NCBI GenBank assembly: GCA_002372775.1
Contig: DFIJ01000139.1
Coordinates: 1-22,963 of the forward strand
Direction: 5' to 3'
DNA from: Christensenella sp. UBA3700
Lineage (GTDB): Bacteria > Bacillota > Clostridia > Christensenellales > UBA3700
Length of the DNA: 22,963 nucleotides
The notes beneath the pieces were generated by a model. That model ran no database searches and was not told where the DNA came from. It worked only from the letters and a program-made list of their open reading frames with translations. A program made the position numbers and the translations under genes. Positions 17,583-22,963 of the stretch are shown piece by piece (the first letter of the stretch is position 1; the number at the start of each line of letters is the position of its first letter).

Positions 17583-17591
17583 TGGTATAAT
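17583..17591 (+). promoter_or_regulatory. Extended -10 promoter of hpf
   Basis: TGGTATAAT is a perfect extended -10 element. The best -35 candidate is a poor TTTAAA near 17563-17568, which an extended -10 can tolerate. The start would be near 17598, giving a 28-base leader with AGGGGG. No CtsR or CIRCE site overlaps it, so hpf appears to be outside both heat-shock regulons here. Confidence 0.7.
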
Positions 17592-17625
17592 GATAATGAA
17601 ATACAGCAACAAGGGGGTATCTATT

Positions 17626-18162
17626 ATGCGTATAGAAATTATTTCAAAGAACTACAAAAAGGGCGAGAAACTTGACAACATTATTAATGAAAAGTTATCC
17701 AAATTCGAAAGATACTTTGAAGATGACGCGGTTGCTAAAGTAACATTAAAGCAAATTGGTAAGGAGGATTCAAAAACAGTTAAGTACGAAATGGAAATTG
17801 CGGTGTTCTTCGGAACAAACGTAGTAAGAAGTGCTGTTATTTCGGACAATATGTACAAGAATATCGATTTAGCTCTTCCTAAGATTGAAGGACAAATCAG
17901 AAAATATCGTACACAACTAGATAAGATTAAGAAATCTGCATTTGATGAAGCTGAATTATATGCTTCAACAATTCCAGAAGAAAAGCAATTAGTAAGAACA
18001 AAAACAATTCATCTAAATTCAATTGATACAAAAACAGCTATTGAAAAGATGGAACTTGCAGATCGTGACTTCTATGTTTATATGGACTCAGATTCAGGAA
18101 TGGTAAGCTTAGTTTATAACAGAGAAGATGGTGAAGTAGGTAGAATTGAATTAGTATACTAA
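17626..18162 (+). CDS. hpf: Long-form ribosome hibernation promoting factor
   Basis: Binds the 30S decoding region and pairs ribosomes into inactive 100S dimers in starvation or stress. 178 residues from the ATG at 17626, chosen because AGGGGG lies eight bases upstream and the protein then opens with the family's MRIEIISKN; an earlier in-frame ATG would overlap the -10 region. Residues about 1-105 are the S30AE ribosome-binding domain (NYKKGEKLDNIINEKLSKFE). Residues about 120-178 are the dimerisation domain of the long form (VRTKTIHLNSIDTKTAIEKM, then DFYVYMDSDSGMVSLVYNRE). It is a single-gene unit between clpC and a large lipoprotein gene. Confidence 0.96.
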   Translation: MRIEIISKNYKKGEKLDNIINEKLSKFERYFEDDAVAKVTLKQIGKEDSKTVKYEMEIAVFFGTNVVRSAVISDNMYKNIDLALPKIEGQIRKYRTQLDKIKKSAFDEAELYASTIPEEKQLVRTKTIHLNSIDTKTAIEKMELADRDFYVYMDSDSGMVSLVYNREDGEVGRIELVY

Positions 18163-18182
18163 TTATTGATTAAAAAATAGTG

Positions 18183-18213
18183 AAGTCTAGCGAGAAATCG
18201 CTAGACTTTTTCT
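18183..18213 (+). terminator. Intrinsic terminator of hpf
   Basis: Eleven perfect pairs AAGTCTAGCGA / TCGCTAGACTT closed by a GAAA tetraloop (18183-18208) and followed by TTTCTTTA. It isolates hpf from the next gene and leaves only about 38 bases for that gene's promoter. Confidence 0.92.
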
Positions 18214-18233
18214 TTATATTATAAATATTTATA

Positions 18234-18242
18234 TGTTATAAT
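18234..18242 (+). promoter_or_regulatory. Extended -10 promoter directly before the large lipoprotein gene
   Basis: TGTTATAAT is a perfect extended -10, with a weak -35 candidate TTTATA at 18213-18218 (18-base spacer). The last base of the -10 is only eight bases from the ATG at 18251, so transcription should begin at or within a few bases of the start codon. Confidence 0.7.
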
Positions 18243-18250
18243 GACTTTGT

Positions 18251-21187
18251 ATGAAGAAAAGATTGGTTTTAGGGTTATTAATAATTTTTTCAATTGTAGC
18301 TAGTATGGCTATTTTTACTTCATGTGGTGAAGAAGAGATTCTAGTTCGTAATGATGATATAGAAGCTACATACGGAGATTCGTATGAGATTATATCTACA
18401 TTATCTACACCAAACACTGCAACAGAGTTTTTAAACCAATCTCGTGTTAAAGTAAAGATTACAATCGATCCAAGAGTATCAGGACTTCATACAACAAAAC
18501 TTTATGCTCCTTTAGGTGAGACGGTAAGTGTCACTATTGATTCTAACCAAATTGGTAAGGGTCATGAGTTATGTTTAAATAAGAATCTTGACGATGCTTC
18601 AAGTATCGCTTTTACGGAAGTTCTAGAAAAAGAAGTTACAAACATTACTAGATTATCTTCAGGTTCTTTAATCGAGTTTAATATAAGCAGTTCAGCAACT
18701 CAAACGTTTACTATTACAGTATCAGGTGCAATTATCGGTTCGTATTATAGATATGGTATGGAAGATGAATCTGCAATAAAGAGCGTTGGTTCTTATACTG
18801 TTTTAGATGCTACGAATGTTAAAGTTTATTTCCCAACATCTGAGAATGAAAGAGTTGATAGTGCAAAACAAACTATGTTCTGGTGGCGTAATGCTGTAAC
18901 AATGATGGACAAAGTTTTAGAGCAATCATTCTATGCAGGAGATAAATCTGCAATGAATATTTACTTTAAGGCAAACGTTTCTCAACCTGATTATAATGTT
19001 GGTGATAATAGTGTGTTTATGCCACTTGAATACCTTGATGCGGCAATTAATTATGAAGAGATTATTTCTGGTAATAGCGGAAAGCTATATGCAATTTTAG
19101 AACTTATTGCTAATTTGAAATGCGATTATACAATCAAATTTAATAATTCTATTCTAAAAACAGATTTAAGTAAGATTCTTGCAACGCTAACATATGTAAA
19201 TATGGTAGATGGCTGTTTAGCAGTTTCTGACAACAATATAGATAAGCAAACAAAAGCTGGATATTGTATTGAAGAAGCAATAAATGGTTCTTATGAGGAT
19301 TTAGCAACATCGTTATTCTTGAATATCTATTATGGCTATGGTGAAGATAGCATAATGAGCATTTTAAATGCATGTGTAGATTCGGATTCTTATGCAGACG
19401 TTTTATCTCAAGCAACAGATATATTGCAAGTTGACTTTACTGATTTAGCAGCTGCTTATGGAATTGATGGATATGATATATCAGGCAAAGAAGGATTAAC
19501 AAAATACTATTTAGTTGGTTCTTCTATTAGTGGTGGTTTACACAAGTTTGAAGAGCAAACAGGAATTCATGCAAAGCTAGGCGAAAAGACGAAGCTAGAT
19601 CTGAAGAATTCAATAATTGGTGAAGGATGGACTCTAAAGAATATTGAAAGTAGCCATAAAGAATTATGGTCTATAGATAATGATGGTGTTTATTACTATA
19701 GTCCAAGCTCAGAGATCTTAAGAGATTCTGTTACACTTGTTTTAGTTAATGGTGATAAGCAAGTTAGACTTGTTGGTAATATTACAGTAGACGTTGCTGT
19801 ATGTAATATGAAAGTTTATGAAAAAGTAAACTTTGATAGTGTTGAGAGTGCAATTAGTAATTACAAGAAGATGAATGCGACTAAGATTAAGTCATTAGAA
19901 CTTGCTTCTGTTCAACCACTAGTTGATGTAGATGAATCTACAAAATCTTTCTCAGTAACAAATGGTAGTATTGAAGTTCCACAAGATGGATATTATAGAT
20001 TGTATTTAAGAAGCACTGGACTTGTTAGTGTTGTATTTGGTGTTAAAGATTATTCAACAACTATCTTTAAGAACCAATTAACAGTTCCAAATTATACATC
20101 AGAACTTTCATATAGAGTTAAATTACAAAAAGGATATACATATTATTTCACAATTTTTGATTTAGCTAATACTGGTGTAGGTTATGCTTGTCTTGGTATT
20201 CAATATGAAGATGGAGCTATTGAAGATATTGGTACAGATTATTTAGCATTCCCAGAGATGGAAAGAAAAGATATTCAGTATTTTGAAACTCCAAGAAAGA
20301 GTATTGATGCTATTTATTATCAAGAAGAAACAATTATAAGAACAGAAGTAGAATCTGTTACTTTAAATGCAGAAGATTATATATTAGGAACATCTCAAAA
20401 GGTAGAGGCTGAATCTCATGGTAAATTAGTATTTGCCTTTAAGGGCGGTATGGAAATTAACTATATCTCTTTAACTGTATCAGGCATGGCAGGAGTAAAG
20501 GCTAGAATAATGTATAACTCATTACAATTTGGTGATGTAATTACTCTTGTAGATGGTGTAAATATCATTCAAGATGACACTATTATGACTTCTGGTATAA
20601 CAGTAGTGTTTGAGCACGAAGGTGAATATGATATCTGCTTAACAGATTATGATATCGGCTTTAAATTAAATAAGATGACAATTATTCCTGCATCAAGTTC
20701 GGAAATCGAGTACATTGGTGAATGGAAGACAGAAAATAAATATGTAGCATTAAACGGATCACTATTTGTATCTAAATCAGATGGTTCAGCAGCAAGCTTT
20801 GCATTTAACGGAAAAGAGGTTGCAGTGTATGCAACAAAAGGACCTGAGTTTGGTAATGCTACAGTATATATTGATGGTAAAGAAGTTAAAACAATAGATT
20901 TCTATAATCTAACAGTTTCTTGTTCAGAACTTGTATTCCATACAGACTTAAGTGATGGTGATCATACAATTATGATCAAAGCATCAGGTGAGAGCCCAAT
21001 CAATATTGACTACATTACAGTCGCTAAGATGGGTGAAACAAAGACTAAGAATGATTTCTCTAAATTATGGTATATGGCATTCTTGCCAGGCATAGTGTTT
21101 ATAGCAGGTATTGTATTTATCTCTCTTGATATTAAAGAAAAGAGACAAAAGAGATTAGAGAGAGAAAAATCCGTATTAGGTAATTAA
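18251..21187 (+). CDS. Large cell-surface lipoprotein with C-terminal membrane anchor, possible inactive M60-like region
   Basis: 978 residues, no confident family. A lipoprotein signal ends at Cys25 (AIFTSC). At about 70-165, RVKVKITIDPRVSGLHTTKL and YAPLGETVSV resemble the beta-rich start of M60/enhancin-like peptidases. The region at about 350-440 (LFLNIYYGYGEDSIMSIL, then FTDLAAAYGIDGYDIS) resembles the helical tail of that fold. No HExxH zinc motif exists anywhere, so catalysis is not expected. About 565-655 reads as a PA14-like beta domain (IEVPQDGYYRLYLRS). About 818-928 resembles a carbohydrate-binding beta-sandwich (ASFAFNGKEVAVYATKGPEF, IDGKEVKTIDFYN). One membrane segment at about 939-958 is followed by a basic tail. 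An in-frame stop at 18242-18244 fixes the ATG; no ribosome binding site is visible. Glycan or peptidoglycan binding is a guess. Confidence 0.85.
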   Translation: MKKRLVLGLLIIFSIVASMAIFTSCGEEEILVRNDDIEATYGDSYEIISTLSTPNTATEFLNQSRVKVKITIDPRVSGLHTTKLYAPLGETVSVTIDSNQIGKGHELCLNKNLDDASSIAFTEVLEKEVTNITRLSSGSLIEFNISSSATQTFTITVSGAIIGSYYRYGMEDESAIKSVGSYTVLDATNVKVYFPTSENERVDSAKQTMFWWRNAVTMMDKVLEQSFYAGDKSAMNIYFKANVSQPDYNVGDNSVFMPLEYLDAAINYEEIISGNSGKLYAILELIANLKCDYTIKFNNSILKTDLSKILATLTYVNMVDGCLAVSDNNIDKQTKAGYCIEEAINGSYEDLATSLFLNIYYGYGEDSIMSILNACVDSDSYADVLSQATDILQVDFTDLAAAYGIDGYDISGKEGLTKYYLVGSSISGGLHKFEEQTGIHAKLGEKTKLDLKNSIIGEGWTLKNIESSHKELWSIDNDGVYYYSPSSEILRDSVTLVLVNGDKQVRLVGNITVDVAVCNMKVYEKVNFDSVESAISNYKKMNATKIKSLELASVQPLVDVDESTKSFSVTNGSIEVPQDGYYRLYLRSTGLVSVVFGVKDYSTTIFKNQLTVPNYTSELSYRVKLQKGYTYYFTIFDLANTGVGYACLGIQYEDGAIEDIGTDYLAFPEMERKDIQYFETPRKSIDAIYYQEETIIRTEVESVTLNAEDYILGTSQKVEAESHGKLVFAFKGGMEINYISLTVSGMAGVKARIMYNSLQFGDVITLVDGVNIIQDDTIMTSGITVVFEHEGEYDICLTDYDIGFKLNKMTIIPASSSEIEYIGEWKTENKYVALNGSLFVSKSDGSAASFAFNGKEVAVYATKGPEFGNATVYIDGKEVKTIDFYNLTVSCSELVFHTDLSDGDHTIMIKASGESPINIDYITVAKMGETKTKNDFSKLWYMAFLPGIVFIAGIVFISLDIKEKRQKRLEREKSVLGN

Positions 21188-21206
21188 TAATAAGCAAATT
21201 TTGACT

Positions 21207-21243
21207 AAATTAGCACTCACGACAAATGAGTGCTAAATTTTTA
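21207..21243 (+). terminator. CIRCE-containing hairpin acting as probable terminator of the lipoprotein gene
   Basis: The inverted repeat TTAGCACTC / GAGTGCTAA forms a nine-pair stem and is followed at once by ATTTTTAC with five T residues. It lies 22 bases after the stop codon, and no other terminator is seen before the hrcA promoter. The stem is fairly AT-rich, so termination may be partial. Confidence 0.6.
21210..21236. promoter_or_regulatory. CIRCE operator 1 (perfect)
   Basis: TTAGCACTC-N9-GAGTGCTAA matches the HrcA-binding consensus at all 18 positions. It lies 28 bases upstream of the -35 box of the hrcA promoter rather than over it. Confidence 0.95.
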
Positions 21244-21264
21244 CATTTATTTTAATAAATATTA

Positions 21265-21292
21265 TTGACTTGCCAATTTAAAGTTGTATAAT
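21265..21292 (+). promoter_or_regulatory. Promoter of hrcA-grpE-dnaK
   Basis: TTGACT (21265-21270), a 16-base spacer and TATAAT (21287-21292). Transcription would start near 21299, inside the second CIRCE site, so HrcA bound there would block initiation. The site also becomes part of the mRNA leader. Confidence 0.85.
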
Positions 21293-21296
21293 GGAT

Positions 21297-21323
21297 TTAG
21301 CAGTCGGAAAGATAGAGTGCTAA
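21297..21323. promoter_or_regulatory. CIRCE operator 2 (one mismatch)
   Basis: TTAGCAGTC-N9-GAGTGCTAA differs from the consensus at one position (G for C) in the left arm. It overlaps the predicted transcription start and precedes the ribosome binding site, the usual position for CIRCE. Confidence 0.93.
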
Positions 21324-21343
21324 ATTTAAAGGAGAAGGTAAGA

Positions 21344-22360
21344 ATGGATAAAGAATTATCTGAGAGAAGAAAGAAGATTCTAACAGCTCTTATAGATAGT
21401 TATATATCAGAAGCAGAACCAATTTCTTCTTCTGCTATTCAAGAAAAGTATTTACCAGATGTATCTTCAGCCACAATCAGAAGTGAACTTGCGACTCTAG
21501 AGGAAATGGGATTTTTAACACAACCACATGTATCTGCTGGTAGAATTCCATCATCAAAAGCTTATAGATATTATGTAGATAATATCCTTGAGATTTCCGA
21601 TGACGATACAGAACAAATCAAATCTATACTTGAAACTAAATATGATTCTATAAAAGAAATCGTAAAAGATGGTGCTAAGGTTGTATCAGATATTACAAAT
21701 TACACATCAATGCTTATGATTTCATCTACAGATAATATTGTTATTAATGATGTTAAGCTTGTAGATATGTATGATGGAACAGCTTTAGTTCTTGTAGTAA
21801 CAAACAACGGTACTATAAAGGATAAAGATATTAAACTTCCAGAAAACAATGTTAAGAACTATATCGAAGTTGCAAATGGATTATTGTATAGAAGCTTTGC
21901 TGGAAAGAAGTTAGTTGAAATTGTTCATTCACATAATATTATTGATGCACAATTACATGACTTTAAAGAAGTGTTTGAACAAGTATTAAATCTAATTATT
22001 GATTATAAGAAGAATAGAGAAGAACAAGTTGTAATCGAAGGAAAAGATAAGATTTTCAATTATCCAGAATATAACGATATTAATAATGTTAAAAACTTTA
22101 TAAGTATTGTAGATAACAAAGACAAGTTACATGAGATAGTTGATGAAAAAGATGGTTCAATTGAATTCTCTGTTAAGATTGGTAAAGATGCTGATGAAAA
22201 GCTAGAAGATATGGCCGTTGTAAGCGCTAAATATAAGATGAATGGTGAAGAGATCGGGCAACTTGGTGTTATAGGACCACAAAGAATGAATTATAAGAAA
22301 GTTCTTGCAGTTCTAAAAGAAATCGGAAAGATGTTCGAAGATCTTGAGAATAATAAATAA
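21344..22360 (+). CDS. hrcA: Heat-inducible transcription repressor HrcA
   Basis: Represses the dnaK and groE operons by binding CIRCE; its folding depends on GroEL, which links repression to chaperone availability. 338 residues from the ATG at 21344, preceded by AAAGGAG with nine bases between. An upstream in-frame TTG would lie inside the promoter and is rejected. The N-terminal winged helix (about 1-75) has LSERRKKILTALIDSYISEA and SSATIRSELATLEEMGFLTQ, with PHVSAGRIPSSKAYRYYVD as the conserved linker. The rest is the GAF-like and dimerisation region, ending in LGVIGPQRMNYKKVLAVL. First gene of hrcA-grpE-dnaK, under two CIRCE operators. Confidence 0.97.
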   Translation: MDKELSERRKKILTALIDSYISEAEPISSSAIQEKYLPDVSSATIRSELATLEEMGFLTQPHVSAGRIPSSKAYRYYVDNILEISDDDTEQIKSILETKYDSIKEIVKDGAKVVSDITNYTSMLMISSTDNIVINDVKLVDMYDGTALVLVVTNNGTIKDKDIKLPENNVKNYIEVANGLLYRSFAGKKLVEIVHSHNIIDAQLHDFKEVFEQVLNLIIDYKKNREEQVVIEGKDKIFNYPEYNDINNVKNFISIVDNKDKLHEIVDEKDGSIEFSVKIGKDADEKLEDMAVVSAKYKMNGEEIGQLGVIGPQRMNYKKVLAVLKEIGKMFEDLENNK

Positions 22361-22370
22361 GAGGTTATAA

Positions 22371-22898
22371 ATGGCAAAGGAAAAGAAACCAACAAAGAAA
22401 GAAGAAGAGGAAAACGCAACTTCTTTTGAATATCAAGAAAAGAGCGAAAAGAAAGAAAAGAAGGAAACAAAGAAATCTGAATCCGATGAAAAATATGATA
22501 CACTTTTCAATCAATTCGTAAGATTACAAGCTGACTTTGATAACTATAAAAAAAGAAACGCATCACTTGGTACAAGTATGTATAACGATGGCGTAAATGA
22601 CACAATCGTTGCAATATTGCCAACAATCGATTCAATTGATATGGCTATAGCAGCACAAAAAGATGAAGACAATAAAAAGGGCATTGAATTAGTTAAGAAA
22701 GCCTTTATGGAAATATTAAAGAAATTCAATGTTGAAGAAATAAATGCATTAGGTGAAGAATTTAATCCACAAATTCACGAAGCAGTAATGAGTAAAGACG
22801 ATCCTGATAATGAAGGAAAAGTTATACAAGTATTAAGAGCCGGCTACAAACGTGGTGACAAGATATTAAGACACACAATGTGCGTAGTTGGAAAATAA
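22371..22898 (+). CDS. grpE: Nucleotide exchange factor GrpE
   Basis: Cofactor that releases ADP from DnaK in the DnaK-DnaJ-GrpE refolding cycle. 175 residues. The first 43 or so are a Lys/Glu-rich disordered tail. A long dimerising helix follows (about 44-105, with the conserved LQADFDNYKKRN segment), then the beta-wing that enters the DnaK cleft (about 120-175, with INALGEEFNPQIHEAVM and LRAGYKRGDKILRHTMCVVG). It starts ten bases after hrcA with AGAGG upstream, so it is co-transcribed. Confidence 0.97.
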   Translation: MAKEKKPTKKEEEENATSFEYQEKSEKKEKKETKKSESDEKYDTLFNQFVRLQADFDNYKKRNASLGTSMYNDGVNDTIVAILPTIDSIDMAIAAQKDEDNKKGIELVKKAFMEILKKFNVEEINALGEEFNPQIHEAVMSKDDPDNEGKVIQVLRAGYKRGDKILRHTMCVVGK

Positions 22899-22934
22899 AA
22901 AAGAAATTTAAGGTTTAAAAAGGAGATATAAAGT

Positions 22935-22963
22935 ATGAGTAAAATTATTGGTATTGACTTAGG
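22935..22963 (+). CDS. dnaK: DnaK chaperone, first ten residues only (runs off the window)
   Basis: The ATG at 22935 follows AAGGAG and opens MSKIIGIDLG, the standard start of DnaK with the first phosphate-binding loop. Position after hrcA and grpE supports the call. Only 29 bases are visible. The 36-base gap to grpE has no terminator, so all three genes are one transcript. Confidence 0.93.

Noticed and set aside
17590..17625. Upstream in-frame start for hpf, adding 12 residues
   Set aside because: It overlaps the -10 element and lies before the predicted transcription start; the ATG at 17626 has AGGGGG and gives the family's normal N-terminus.
18251..21187. Active zinc metallopeptidase in the large lipoprotein
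   Set aside because: All histidines were inspected; none forms HExxH, so an active M60 or similar enzyme is not supported.
21284..21343. Upstream TTG start for hrcA, adding 20 residues
   Set aside because: It would lie within the promoter and the second CIRCE site; the ATG at 21344 has AAAGGAG.
1..22963. Mobile elements, CRISPR arrays, tRNA/rRNA genes, phage or defence systems
   Set aside because: No repeats of the right spacing, transposase-like proteins, terminal inverted repeats or cloverleaf-like sequences were seen; the segment is core chromosome.

Overview
The window is a gene-dense, AT-rich chromosomal segment of a low-GC Gram-positive bacterium (Bacillota, most likely a clostridial lineage). 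The support is the ctsR-mcsA-mcsB-clpC operon, HrcA with CIRCE operators, long-form HPF, type III pantothenate kinase, an ECF vitamin-transporter subunit, AGA-dominated arginine codons and strong AGGAGG ribosome binding sites. I cannot assign an order or genus. There are no mobile elements, CRISPR arrays, tRNAs or rRNAs, and no gene-free stretch reaches 300 bases.

Layout. (1) glyS (glycyl-tRNA synthetase) lies on the minus strand at the left edge, divergent from a two-gene unit that encodes a 94-residue membrane protein and a lipoprotein with an RsgI-type Asn-Pro autoproteolytic domain. (2) From 3484 to 11844 there is one tightly packed operon: ECF S component, coaX, hom (homoserine dehydrogenase), two small tail-anchored winged-helix-like proteins, uvrB and uvrA. 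It ends at a bidirectional terminator shared with convergent galU. (3) galU (minus) is divergent from the class III heat-shock operon ctsR-mcsA-mcsB-clpC, which has an extended -10 promoter overlapped by a CtsR operator. (4) hpf stands alone with its own promoter and terminator. (5) A 978-residue lipoprotein with a second, C-terminal membrane anchor is predicted to be made from a leaderless mRNA. (6) hrcA-grpE-dnaK follows; only the first 29 bases of dnaK are inside the window. Two CIRCE sites flank its promoter, and the upstream one also has the form of an intrinsic terminator for the lipoprotein gene.

How the parts work together. The right half is a proteostasis block. CtsR and HrcA are the two classical Gram-positive heat-shock repressors, and their operons lie about 3.8 kb apart with a ribosome hibernation factor between them. 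McsA/McsB tag proteins with phosphoarginine for ClpC (with a ClpP encoded elsewhere), while GrpE/DnaK refold clients. The middle operon joins pantothenate uptake and CoA synthesis, threonine/methionine precursor synthesis and nucleotide excision repair, which looks like housekeeping co-transcription rather than one pathway.

Most of the content is conventional. The less ordinary parts are the RsgI-domain lipoprotein without a sigI neighbour, the pair of tail-anchored winged-helix-like proteins before uvrB, the large doubly anchored lipoprotein with a possible inactive M60-like region and no leader, and the paired CIRCE/terminator arrangement.
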